From NCBI GenBank assembly GCA_037130365.1, contig JBAXTE010000006.1:1-64000 (forward strand): DNA of 64,000 nucleotides, written 5' to 3'. This DNA is from JBAXTE01 sp037130365 (lineage in GTDB: Bacteria; Bacteroidota; Bacteroidia; Bacteroidales; WCHB1-69). Positions 44,158 through 52,926 of the stretch are shown here, one piece after another. Both the position numbers and the translations under genes were made by a program. The stretch's first letter is position 1. Every line of letters starts with the position of its first letter. The notes beneath the pieces were generated by a model. That model was given only the letters and a program-made list of their open reading frames with translations. It did no database searches and was not told the DNA's origin.

Positions 44158-45078
44158 TTAATTTTTTTTATTATGATTATTTTTAGTGTTTCTAAGAAAA
44201 CGAGCTGGGTTACCAACCACGATCGTGTGTTCAGCAACATCTTTGAGTACAACTGATCCAGCTCCAATTACACAATTTTTTCCTACAATAATATTTTCGA
44301 TAATTGTAACATTTGGCGACAGCCAGCTATCCTTTTTAATAACCACATTCTGACTTAAAATACTTCCAGCAGTAATCATGCAACCATTTTCAATAGTACA
44401 ACCAGAACCAATTTGAACTAAATCATCAATTTTTACATGATTCATAATTAATGTATCATTAATAGCTGCGCTTTCTATTGTGCTATTTGAACCTATCCAA
44501 ACATTATTTTCAATGATGATTTTTCCTATATGCGGATAATGAATGGGAAGCCCATCTTCGTCAATTACAAATTCATATCCCTCGCTGCCAATAGTTGAAT
44601 TATCTTTGATGATACAATTGTTCCCAATTTCCACTCTCCCTCCAATAACAACATTGTTTAAGATTTGAGTATTATCGCCAATAACAGTGTCTTGCCCAAT
44701 TACACAATGCTCTCCAATTGATACATTCTGCGCAATGATTGCATTAGGATGAATGATAGCTGATTTGGATATCTTATATGATTCTATTTCAACGAAAAAC
44801 TCATTAATAACTCTAATAAAATCAAGTTTGGGATTTTTCGAGAAAATATATGAACAATTAAGATTCAATGTGAGCGAAGATAAGCAAATTACTAACGATT
44901 CATTAGGAATATTTATGTTATTAATATTTTCTTCTGATTGCAAAAATGAAAAAGTATTCTCTTTGATATGACTAATAAATGCTGGTTCTCTTACAATAAA
45001 ATCTAAGCCAAATAACTTGGCATTTATAAATTCAGCAATTTCTGATGCGTAAATCTCTGGTTTTTTTAATTTAAACAT
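44158..45078 (-). CDS. LpxD-like acyltransferase
   Basis: The 306-residue protein has an N-terminal domain (about 1-105) like that of UDP-3-O-acylglucosamine N-acyltransferases and a long left-handed beta-helix (about 107-295): IIHPNAIIAQNVSIGEHCVIG, IGSEGYEFVIDEDG, VWIGSNSTIESA and VKIDDLVQIGSGCTIENGC. The region where LpxD has its catalytic His (QIAHN) reads QIGSG here, so the usual base is missing. A lipid A-type substrate is therefore unlikely; an N-acyl transfer to a sugar in the glycan precursor is more plausible. It starts 12 bases downstream of the PaaK-like gene and ends 2 bases before the KamA-like gene. Confidence 0.85.
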   Translation of the reverse strand: MFKLKKPEIYASEIAEFINAKLFGLDFIVREPAFISHIKENTFSFLQSEENINNINIPNESLVICLSSLTLNLNCSYIFSKNPKLDFIRVINEFFVEIESYKISKSAIIHPNAIIAQNVSIGEHCVIGQDTVIGDNTQILNNVVIGGRVEIGNNCIIKDNSTIGSEGYEFVIDEDGLPIHYPHIGKIIIENNVWIGSNSTIESAAINDTLIMNHVKIDDLVQIGSGCTIENGCMITAGSILSQNVVIKKDSWLSPNVTIIENIIVGKNCVIGAGSVVLKDVAEHTIVVGNPARFLRNTKNNHNKKN

Positions 45079-45090
45079 AGTTTTCTCGTT

Positions 45091-46341
45091 TTAAAGAATT
45101 CGTAATAACTTCTTAGTTTTTCCTTGAGTTCTTGGCAAATCTCCTTCTTTATAAAATTCGATGATGGGAGTTAGATAAATTTTTTCTTTAAATTCAATAA
45201 TAATTTCATTTTTTAAGGACTCTTTGTCATCAACCTCGTCTTTAACTTCAATTTTTACAATAATATCTTCAATAGGATCATCTTTGCTCACTAAAAATTG
45301 ATAGACTCCAGTTAACGAGGATAAGAATTTGTTAATAACAGAATCTACAGAGGTCATAAAGACGTTTAAACCTTTTATAACTAACATATCATCAGTTCTT
45401 CCTACTATCTCGAAACGAAATCCTTTTTCGCCACAATCACACTCAGTTGTGGATAGAATTTTTATTATATCATTCGTTTTATATCTTATAAGCGGTTGAG
45501 CTTCTTTTTGTAAATTTGTTAATACTAACTCACCAATAGCACCTTCTTCAAAGGTAATACCCTCATTGGTTTGTAAGTCAATTAATTCCGGATATAGTAC
45601 GCCGTCGCCCATGAAATGCAAACCAATTTGAAGTGTACATTCTGTGCCAAACATACTTAAAACGTCTGACAAACCATAGTTTGCATTCATCGCCTTTAGA
45701 CCCCAATCATCTTCAATTCTCTTTCTGAAAATTGGATTTTGCAAACCAGGTTCAGCGCCAAATAGACCAAGTTTGAGATTTAAATCACTTGGTAATATAT
45801 GAAAATCAGTTTTAAGTACTAACTCAATTTTTTTCAAATAGGAGGGTGTGCAGTGAATTGCAGTTGGTTTAAGCAATAATATGGTTTCGATTAAATTATT
45901 CGTATTTCCAACTCCAAATGGAATTACCGTTGCACCAGTAGCTTCTAAACTATGATGGTCTGTATATCCTCCAGCCCACATGCTATAATTTAAGCAATGA
46001 ACAACAACATCTTCTTTGTTTAGTCCAGCTAAATTAAAACATTTTGAGCCAATATGAATTGTGTTTTTAATATCATTTTTTGTTAATGCTAATATAAGTG
46101 GGGTATTTGTTGTACCTGATGTTTTATGTATACGTTGAATGGCATTTAATTCAACACATAAATTACTGCCATAGGGTGGATTGTGCTTTTGATCTAATAA
46201 TAACTCTGATTTAGTAGTAAATGGAAGTGAAGATAGTGTTAAAGTGCTTTCTTGTAAAGAAATCCCTTTAAATTTATTTTTGTAAAATAAACTATTTTTA
46301 AAAACATACTCAATTTGTTTTTGTAGACTTTTATTTTTCAT
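45091..46341 (-). CDS. PaaK-like adenylate-forming enzyme (phenylacetate-CoA ligase family)
   Basis: The 416-residue protein has the AMP-binding motif HKTSGTTNTPLILAL at about residue 70, NANYGLSDV at about 205 and GRTDDMLVIKGLNVFMTSVDSV at about 309 (read in segments), ending in the lysine-containing RTQGKTKKLLRIL. These match phenylacetate-CoA ligase-like proteins, which activate an acid as adenylate and then load it on CoA or another thiol. The substrate is unknown. It is the first gene of a group downstream of an intergenic gap of 198 bases with a promoter-like box at 46371, followed closely by the LpxD-like and KamA-like genes. Confidence 0.85.
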   Translation of the reverse strand: MKNKSLQKQIEYVFKNSLFYKNKFKGISLQESTLTLSSLPFTTKSELLLDQKHNPPYGSNLCVELNAIQRIHKTSGTTNTPLILALTKNDIKNTIHIGSKCFNLAGLNKEDVVVHCLNYSMWAGGYTDHHSLEATGATVIPFGVGNTNNLIETILLLKPTAIHCTPSYLKKIELVLKTDFHILPSDLNLKLGLFGAEPGLQNPIFRKRIEDDWGLKAMNANYGLSDVLSMFGTECTLQIGLHFMGDGVLYPELIDLQTNEGITFEEGAIGELVLTNLQKEAQPLIRYKTNDIIKILSTTECDCGEKGFRFEIVGRTDDMLVIKGLNVFMTSVDSVINKFLSSLTGVYQFLVSKDDPIEDIIVKIEVKDEVDDKESLKNEIIIEFKEKIYLTPIIEFYKEGDLPRTQGKTKKLLRIL

Positions 46342-46370
46342 TAATTATCGAATTATTATTATGTTATATG

Positions 46371-46378
46371 CAAAAGTA
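46371..46378 (-). promoter_or_regulatory. Bacteroidota-type -7 box for the PaaK-like - KamA-like group
   Basis: On the minus strand TACTTTTG matches TAnnTTTG and lies 30 bases before the ATG at 46341. It follows a 198-base gap after the DUF354 stop, so the PaaK-like, LpxD-like, KamA-like and acyltransferase genes may have their own promoter. No clear -33 element is seen. Confidence 0.4.
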
Positions 46379-46539
46379 TGAATATTTCCAATTTAAAGAA
46401 AATATTTCTGGAAATAAATTAAATATTTTTTTATTTTTTTTAAATACTATAGAAATGCTTAATATATTTTGTACTGAAATTAGAACCAATTTGATGAAAA
46501 AGAATCACAAAATAATTAGAATTTTCTAAGGATATTTTA

Positions 46540-47622
46540 CTAATTATCATTGTATGTTAAAAATTGTAATTGATATTTAGGATTTTCCTCCATTATTTTA
46601 GCACTTTGTGGGTAATTATCAACTAGCCAAACCATGAAAGCCGTAACGTCTATTTTTTCAGAAAGCATTTTTTCCCTGCGTGATTGGAATACTTCTTTTA
46701 AATTTATCATTTCTAAAAATTCTTTAGTTTTTTCGAGTACGCCTTCAGTTCCTCGATGACTAGAAATTAATCCATATTTTTCTTGTTCTTCAAGAGTTCC
46801 TGCTGATAATGAATTGACGTAAATTGCTGGAGTTCCAAGCATAGCACATTCTGAAGCCATGGTAGCTCCCTCACCTATAAATATTGTTGCAAAAGCTAAT
46901 ATATCATGCATTTTCTCTGGTGCAACCTTAATTTGATATTGTTGAAATTCTTCAGGCAAAGTTGCTTCTGATGAAATATATATTTTTACATGTTTTGATA
47001 ATATATTTACCAGTTCTCTTTTCATATCTATAGTTAACCCAGAGTGACCAATATCGTGGCTAGCATTCCAAGAAACAAATCGTAAAATTGCAAATTTCTC
47101 CCCTTCATTAATTCCAATATCTTTGAGAGTTGAAATATTTGGTGTATAATATTTAGAGTGTAAATAGCAAAGTTCCATATAGCCATTGTATGATATTTGC
47201 TTTTTTGGAAAAGATTTTAAATAACATGAAGGTGTAACAATGTGAGTTGAATGTTTTAAATAGAGCATGTGCGAAAGCTTAGCGTGCTCAGTATCATCGA
47301 AAGTAATTGATCGAATACCTAATAATTTCCCAATTCTATTTGGACCACCTGCAAAACTCAATAATATGTCTGGTTTAAATTTTAGTACCCAAAATAACAT
47401 ATTGAAATCATCTAGGAAGATTTTTATAAATTTTCCAAAAATACTTTTTTTTGCTTTGCCACTTGATTTAAACGGAATTTGATAAAAATTTAGAAGAGAA
47501 AAAGTTACTTCCTTATCTCTTGCAATCACTAGAAACTTATTTTCTTTTTCTTCCATTATTTGAATAAAATTCCTAAAATAATGAACGTGAGCTGGGTGGC
47601 CGATATCGATGAGTATTTTCAT
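46540..47622 (-). CDS. DUF354 family protein (GT-B-like), copy 1
   Basis: The 360-residue protein begins MKILIDIGHPAHVHYFRNF, the DUF354 signature, with FDDTEHAKLS at about 117 and FIGEGATMASECAMLGTPAIYVN at about 244-268 (read in segments), where the Glu-Gly and Ser-Glu are conserved. The fold is predicted to be like GT-B UDP-GlcNAc epimerase-like or glycosyltransferase proteins, but the family function is not established. It is a paralogue of the gene at 50329 (same start, same FEGATMASE region). Gaps flank it on both sides (198 and 142 bases). Confidence 0.85.
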   Translation of the reverse strand: MKILIDIGHPAHVHYFRNFIQIMEEKENKFLVIARDKEVTFSLLNFYQIPFKSSGKAKKSIFGKFIKIFLDDFNMLFWVLKFKPDILLSFAGGPNRIGKLLGIRSITFDDTEHAKLSHMLYLKHSTHIVTPSCYLKSFPKKQISYNGYMELCYLHSKYYTPNISTLKDIGINEGEKFAILRFVSWNASHDIGHSGLTIDMKRELVNILSKHVKIYISSEATLPEEFQQYQIKVAPEKMHDILAFATIFIGEGATMASECAMLGTPAIYVNSLSAGTLEEQEKYGLISSHRGTEGVLEKTKEFLEMINLKEVFQSRREKMLSEKIDVTAFMVWLVDNYPQSAKIMEENPKYQLQFLTYNDN

Positions 47623-47764
47623 ATATATTTACTGATATAAAAATTTAAAATGTAAAAAAAAATAGAGCGTAAAACATTCCTGAATGTCTAAAAAAATATT
47701 GTCAAATGCCCTTTAGCTAATATGAAATATATTATATGAACAGAGTCAACTATCGTGATTTAAG

Positions 47765-48757
47765 TTAGTTAGCCCATTTTATAATAGCTGCACCATAAGT
47801 CCAACCACTTCCAACAGCAGCAAATAGTACAATATCACCTCTTTTTAATTTACCTGATTTTTTTAATTCGTCTAATAATATTGGTATGGTTGCACCTGAA
47901 GTATTGGCATATTTATCCATATTTGTCATTACTTTCTCAAAAGGTAATCCGATAATTTCAGCAGTTTTTTGTAAAATTCGAATACTTGGTTGATGAGGAA
48001 TCATCAAATCTATATCATCAATACTTAACCCAGTATCTTCAAGCACTTGATTAATTGCTTTTGGAAGTGCAGTTGTAGCTGATTTAAAAACTGCCTTGCC
48101 ATCCATCTGAAAATACTGTTCATTCATATTCTCAGGTGTCAACGGAATTTCGGAACCACCACCAGGAATTGTAAATCCTAGCATTTCGTTCGTAGTTTCT
48201 GTATAAAGCCGATAGGCTAAAAATCCCTCAGTTATATTTGAAGAAGTTACTACTGCTGCTCCTGCACCATCACCAAAAAAAACTGCATCTCGCTTTGTCC
48301 AATCTGTGATTTTCGAGAAAGTGTCGGCACCAATAACTAATACATTATTATAAACTCCAGATGCAATATATTGGGTTGCTACCGACATTCCAAATAAGAA
48401 GCCACTACAAACAGCCGTTAAATCAAAAGCAGCAGCATTATGAGCTTTGAGTTTGTGTTGAACAAAAGCAGCAGTTGAAGGAGCTTTTCTATCTGGGGTT
48501 GAAGTGGCTACAATAATTAATTCAATATCTTCATTTTTCAAACCAGCGTCATCAATTGCTCGTTGACCGGCAATCGTAGCTAAATCACTTGTTGCTTGAG
48601 TATTAGAAGCAATATGCCTCTCTTTGATCCCAATGTTCTCATAAATCCATTGAGCACTTGTGGGTAATATTGTTTCCAAATACTCATTTGTAAACACAGT
48701 TTCGGGTACATAAGAGCCAGTACCTGATATTTTTACGTTTCTAACTAATTGCTTCAT
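47765..48757 (-). CDS. 3-oxoacyl-ACP synthase III (KAS III) family protein
   Basis: The 330-residue protein has all landmarks of KAS III: VPETVFTNEYLE near the N-terminus, RKAPSTAAFVQHKL at about 91, DLTAVCSGFLFGMS with the nucleophilic Cys (about 113), MIPHQPSIRILQKTAE with the catalytic His, and MDKYANTSGATIPILLDEL with Asn (residue positions about 250 and 280). The enzyme decarboxylatively condenses an acyl-CoA with malonyl-ACP or, in specialised pathways, makes or transfers other acyl chains. Its place in the polysaccharide locus, apart from other fatty-acid genes, suggests a role in making a special acyl group. I do not use the symbol fabH because a housekeeping copy may lie elsewhere. 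Confidence 0.9.
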   Translation of the reverse strand: MKQLVRNVKISGTGSYVPETVFTNEYLETILPTSAQWIYENIGIKERHIASNTQATSDLATIAGQRAIDDAGLKNEDIELIIVATSTPDRKAPSTAAFVQHKLKAHNAAAFDLTAVCSGFLFGMSVATQYIASGVYNNVLVIGADTFSKITDWTKRDAVFFGDGAGAAVVTSSNITEGFLAYRLYTETTNEMLGFTIPGGGSEIPLTPENMNEQYFQMDGKAVFKSATTALPKAINQVLEDTGLSIDDIDLMIPHQPSIRILQKTAEIIGLPFEKVMTNMDKYANTSGATIPILLDELKKSGKLKRGDIVLFAAVGSGWTYGAAIIKWAN

Positions 48758-48882
48758 TATTTATAATTTAATGATCACTTAAAATTATTATATCCTTTAG
48801 TTTTTATTTTTTGGGTTTGAAACGTTGTGATAATACTAGTAAAAGTATACATTTCAATTAGATCAATTATTATAATCGGCTA

Positions 48883-49470
48883 TCAAATAAAACCAATGGG
48901 AATTCCATCTTTCAGTTCAAATTTTTTAATTACTTTAGCTGGAACTCCTCCCACAAGAGTGTTTGCCGGAACATCTTTATTTACAACCGAACCCGAGGCT
49001 ACAATAGCTCCTTCGCCAATGGTGACTCCAGGTAGAATAATAACTCCAACAGCAATCCAAGCATTCTTTTTAATAACTACTGGTGCTAAAAAAGCTTCAG
49101 AAAGATGTTTGTGATATTCTAATGGCTTATTGTGAGTTATGATAAAATTTTGACCCGCAATTGAAACACCATCTTCAATAATTACGAAATTTGGATATAC
49201 ATCATCTATGGTTACTAATGGACCAATATGGACGTTTTTTCCAATTTTTACACCTCTCATTCTGTGTAGTTTGATACGAGTGCCACTATAGGGTACTACT
49301 CTTGAAATTACTTGAAGTGTATGATCCATAGAGCGCCTGTATAGAAAGCGTAACATGGCAAACAATCCAACATACCCATGTTCTTTAGTAGATAATTTCC
49401 AAGCTTTATAAAACGATCTTTCTACATGATTTGGTAAAGTCTGACGATGAAGAGGTAAATAATCTTTCAT
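48883..49470 (-). CDS. Left-handed beta-helix acyltransferase, paralogue of 42424 gene
   Basis: The 195-residue protein has the same architecture as the acyltransferase at 42424: a helical N-terminal part with HGYVGLFAMLRFL and a beta-helix beginning near VKIGKNVHIGPLVTIDDVYPN (read in segments), with VIIKKNAWIAVGVIILPGVTIGEG and a tail TLVGGVPAKVIKKFE. FIITHNKPL holds the likely catalytic His. Such enzymes O- or N-acetylate sugars. It lies 125 bases upstream of the KAS III gene and 163 bases downstream of the SDR gene. A 17-bp tandem repeat precedes its start codon. Confidence 0.9.
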   Translation of the reverse strand: MKDYLPLHRQTLPNHVERSFYKAWKLSTKEHGYVGLFAMLRFLYRRSMDHTLQVISRVVPYSGTRIKLHRMRGVKIGKNVHIGPLVTIDDVYPNFVIIEDGVSIAGQNFIITHNKPLEYHKHLSEAFLAPVVIKKNAWIAVGVIILPGVTIGEGAIVASGSVVNKDVPANTLVGGVPAKVIKKFELKDGIPIGFI

Positions 49471-49473
49471 AAA

Positions 49474-49507
49474 TTTATAGGTTCTCAGTATTTATAGGTT
49501 CTCAGTA
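49474..49507. repeat. 17-bp tandem duplication before the acyltransferase gene
   Basis: TTTATAGGTTCTCAGTA occurs twice in direct succession (49474-49490 and 49491-49507), immediately upstream of the start codon at 49470. It may affect the leader of the acyltransferase mRNA. Confidence 0.85.
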
Positions 49508-49633
49508 TTCTTTAACAATTGTGGGCACTTTTGTGTTTATTAGAAGAGTCGTTCCATAATTTGTAAAATATCTTTTATCTAATAATTAGACCTAAGAAAT
49601 AGATATATTGAGGTGATTTTTTGAAGAATATAG

Positions 49634-50320
49634 CTAAAATAAACCTCCGTTAATATCTATGGATGTTCCTGTAATATAATCTGAAATTATTAGGAATTTT
49701 ACTGCATTTAAAATGTTTTCAGGATCTCCAAGTTCTTGATATGGAATATTTTTTTTGATACTAGCTAAAATTTCAGAAGGAACTTCTGAAATCATTCCAA
49801 TGTTAAAATATCCAAGGTTTAAGTTATTAATTGTAATTCCCTTTTGCGCATTTTCAACAGCAATACATTTTGTTAATCCCCAAAGCGCAGACTTTGAAGC
49901 TGCATAAGCACTTGTTCCTGGTATTCCTTTTTGTGCTACTACCGATGAAAAATTGATTATTCTTCCAAAACCTTTATGTTGCATATATGGCAAAATTGTG
50001 CTTATCATTCTAAATGTGCCAATTAAATTAATATCTATTAATTCTTTCCACTTTTCAATATCTGCTTTATGTGCAAGTGCATTGTAATTTGTTCCTACAC
50101 AATTAATTAGAATAATTTCATCATCACCACTAACAGAATTTTTAATCCAATTCGCAACTTGCGTTTGATTATTAATATCAACTTTAGTAAAATATGGTTG
50201 GTATTCTATTGAAGGTAATGTTGAACAATATGTTCCAAAAACTTCGTAACCAGCGGCAGATAATTTTTGCATTAAGAAAAAGCCAATGCCTTTTGAGGCT
50301 CCAGTAATTAATACTTTCAT
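49634..50320 (-). CDS. Short-chain dehydrogenase/reductase (FabG-like)
   Basis: The 228-residue protein has the SDR cofactor loop LITGASKGIGFFLMQKL at about residue 4, INCVGTN at about 74, the catalytic Ser in NFSSVVAQKG (about 127) and YAASK with Tyr and Lys (about 138-142). It reduces a ketone or oxidises an alcohol with NAD(P)H; FabG relatives reduce 3-oxoacyl-ACP, which would pair with the KAS III gene nearby. It is at the head of the group acyltransferase - KAS III, and starts 8 bases downstream of DUF354 copy 2. Confidence 0.92.
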   Translation of the reverse strand: MKVLITGASKGIGFFLMQKLSAAGYEVFGTYCSTLPSIEYQPYFTKVDINNQTQVANWIKNSVSGDDEIILINCVGTNYNALAHKADIEKWKELIDINLIGTFRMISTILPYMQHKGFGRIINFSSVVAQKGIPGTSAYAASKSALWGLTKCIAVENAQKGITINNLNLGYFNIGMISEVPSEILASIKKNIPYQELGDPENILNAVKFLIISDYITGTSIDINGGLF

Positions 50321-50328
50321 TACGTTTC

Positions 50329-51414
50329 TTATTTGAAGTTATATTGATAATCTGAGTTATCTTTCAACGTTTGTACGCTTTCAGGGTAGTTTTCTACAAA
50401 CCAAACAAGTAGTTGCGTTGGATTAATGGTTGAACTTTCAATTTGATTTCTGATTTTATTCTTAGTTTCAGTACTAATACTATTATCAAGTTTTTCTCGC
50501 AATAGTATCATAACATTGCTTTCATCTATAGTTTGAGATGCAATTTCTGGATATGAATTAACCTGTGCAATTACATTTCCAACTTCCTGCAAAGGATTAA
50601 TATAAATGTATGGAACACCTAATATTCCGGCCTCTGAAGCCATTGTTGCACCCTCCGTTACAAAAAAAGAAGCATTTGCAATGATGTCATGCATCTTTTC
50701 TGGTGAAATAAAAACTTGGTATGGTTTATAAAACTCATCTGCATTATCGCTTTCCAATGAAACAATAACCTTCATTTTTTTAGATATTTCTAAAACAATT
50801 TGCTTTTTAAATTCTTCAGAAATTGGCTTTACTTTACTATCATGACGAGCATCATAAGCAATAAAACGAACTAAAGCATATTCAGTTTCAATTAAATTTA
50901 ATTCTTCCAATACTGTAGATTTTGTTTGGTAGTAATGGCTATGTAAATATAATTGTTCTACATACGCATTAAAATATATTTGAGTAGTTCCGAGCTCTTT
51001 TTTGTAATAAAAAGGGGTAAGTACTATTGGTTGAAATGGTTTATTTAAGGAATGGCTTGCATTATTGTGCTCTGTATCATCGAGAAGGATAACTGGTTTT
51101 CTGAATAAAAAAGCGGTAAATGTACAAGGAAAAGATCCGAACCCTACATACATCTCTGGTTTTTCTTTTAAAGAAGCTTTAATACAAGCGTAGATAATTC
51201 CAATTAAATATTTTGCTGTATAGAAAAAGCTTTTTTTAGTAGGACGTATGTTTCTAGTTATATGGCTTATTTGATATTTATCTAAAAGTTGGTTGATTAT
51301 TTTACTATTTCGATTTGTTATTACAAATGTATGACCTTTACTTTCCATTATTTTAATGAAATTTTTAAAATAATGGACGTGTGCTGGATGATTAATATCA
51401 ATTAGGATTTTCAT
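50329..51414 (-). CDS. DUF354 family protein (GT-B-like), copy 2
   Basis: The 361-residue protein starts MKILIDINHPAHVHYFKNF and has DDTEHNNASHS at about 115 and FVTEGATMASEAGILGVPYIYIN at about 242-264 (read in segments), the same pattern as copy 1 at 46540. Function is unknown; a sugar-nucleotide-binding GT-B-like enzyme is likely. It follows the CapK-like gene by 92 bases and precedes the SDR gene by 8 bases. Confidence 0.85.
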   Translation of the reverse strand: MKILIDINHPAHVHYFKNFIKIMESKGHTFVITNRNSKIINQLLDKYQISHITRNIRPTKKSFFYTAKYLIGIIYACIKASLKEKPEMYVGFGSFPCTFTAFLFRKPVILLDDTEHNNASHSLNKPFQPIVLTPFYYKKELGTTQIYFNAYVEQLYLHSHYYQTKSTVLEELNLIETEYALVRFIAYDARHDSKVKPISEEFKKQIVLEISKKMKVIVSLESDNADEFYKPYQVFISPEKMHDIIANASFFVTEGATMASEAGILGVPYIYINPLQEVGNVIAQVNSYPEIASQTIDESNVMILLREKLDNSISTETKNKIRNQIESSTINPTQLLVWFVENYPESVQTLKDNSDYQYNFK

Positions 51415-51506
51415 ACGTGTGTTGTTTGATATAAGATGTTGTAGTTTAGGCAGTTGTTTTTTTAAGTCTTAATCGACCTTGAATTTTTATTGTGTATTTT
51501 GTTAAA

Positions 51507-52835
51507 TTAACTTGTGACAAAATATAATCGTTTGCCATTTGGAGCCAATTTTACTTCATCCGAATATAAAATGGATATATTTGAGTCTATTCCCATTTGC
51601 TTTTTTAATGTAGATAATATAAGTGTTTCGTGCTCGGAATTGTAACCTGGCAAAACTTTAATAGAACAATTTATGGAGTTAATTCCATTTTTTTCGATAC
51701 AATAATATTCTACCGGGATATCTTTGAATAGTATTGTAAAGCCTGGTCCAGTGAGTGTAATCCCATTCTCTAATTGAATAATATCTGATGTTCTTCCTAA
51801 TACATTATTTATCACCTGACCATTGTAAGCGTAATTTATATTTGAATTTTGATTTATTAAGTATTCGTCTCCTAATTGATAATTAATTAATGGCATTGCA
51901 TAGTTAAGAACATCCGTAAGACATGCTGGAATTATAGATGTTTCGGAGTTTAGGTTAGACATATTAATAATGGAATTATACGAAACCTCAAAAAAACCAT
52001 CTTGCTGTTCATAAGCATTTATACCACCATCGTGAGCCCCATAGGAATTTAGCACTTTGCAATTAAAGGCTTTAATTATCGTGTCTCTGTATTGATCTGT
52101 CAATACTTCTGATGTGGTAAAACAAGCTTTGATGTTAATTTTGCCGGATGTTTTTAATACATATTTTGCTAATAAATAGATAGATGATGCATATCCGTAC
52201 AAAAAATGAACTTTATTATTATTTATGATTGAAAGGTACTCTTCACATATTTCATCTGACATATTAATGCCACTTAGCCCGATTTTACTTTTTAATTTGT
52301 AATATAAAAGGTGCTTTAAAGATGCTTTTTTATTCACAAACAATGATGTACTTCCCAAAGCAATGAATTTATCACCATACTTATAGCCTGCTTGCTCCCA
52401 ATTTATAGTGTTTGTTGCATTAGAAAAGCTCCATGATTTTCTATCCAATAAAAACATTAATGGGGTTCCAGTAGAGCCACCAGTAGATGATTTGATGTGT
52501 TGAATGTCATTGATGTTATCGGGAATGAGGTCTTGATAATTATTTCGAATTATCTCTTTTGTTAAAATTGGTAGTTTTTGTAAATCAGAAATTGAATTAA
52601 TATCATTAGGTGTAAGATTCGCACTGATAAATATTTGCTTATAATATTTTGTATGGTCGAAAGCGTGCCAAAGTAGGAGTTTTAGTTTATCAATTTGCCA
52701 TTTGCTAATCTCTTCTTTTGAAAGTTTTTTTAGTCTCTTAATCTCTTTATATGACCTAGAGATATCCGTTTTCATAAAATGATCGGCAATCGGTAAAATA
52801 AAATTCTTAATTATAATGGATTTTATTGGCAACAT
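51507..52835 (-). CDS. CapK/PaaK-like adenylate-forming protein
   Basis: The 442-residue protein has an N-terminal basic helix region and the phosphate-binding motif KSSTGGSTGTPLMFLLDRKSW at about residues 112-132 (read in segments), SYGAHDG at about 265 and NNVLGRTSDIIQLENG at about 345. These are features of CapK-like (coenzyme F390 synthetase/PaaK superfamily) proteins often found in capsule loci. It is likely cytosolic and peripheral. Substrate and thiol acceptor are unknown. It is the second adenylate-forming gene in this locus, and its neighbours are a glycosyltransferase (91 bases) and DUF354 copy 2. Confidence 0.85.
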   Translation of the reverse strand: MLPIKSIIIKNFILPIADHFMKTDISRSYKEIKRLKKLSKEEISKWQIDKLKLLLWHAFDHTKYYKQIFISANLTPNDINSISDLQKLPILTKEIIRNNYQDLIPDNINDIQHIKSSTGGSTGTPLMFLLDRKSWSFSNATNTINWEQAGYKYGDKFIALGSTSLFVNKKASLKHLLYYKLKSKIGLSGINMSDEICEEYLSIINNNKVHFLYGYASSIYLLAKYVLKTSGKINIKACFTTSEVLTDQYRDTIIKAFNCKVLNSYGAHDGGINAYEQQDGFFEVSYNSIINMSNLNSETSIIPACLTDVLNYAMPLINYQLGDEYLINQNSNINYAYNGQVINNVLGRTSDIIQLENGITLTGPGFTILFKDIPVEYYCIEKNGINSINCSIKVLPGYNSEHETLILSTLKKQMGIDSNISILYSDEVKLAPNGKRLYFVTS

Positions 52836-52926
52836 AAAAACGTTTTTTTTGCTTAAGATGTGTAATGCGAGTTTTAAAACAATTATTTGTGTATTAGCTT
52901 GATATATTGCGTATTGGGATTGGAAA

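Noticed and set aside
49634..51414. KAS III/SDR group as the organism's housekeeping fatty-acid genes
   Set aside because: No acyl carrier protein, plsX, fabD or fabF is nearby and the neighbours are glycan genes, so a specialised role is more likely.
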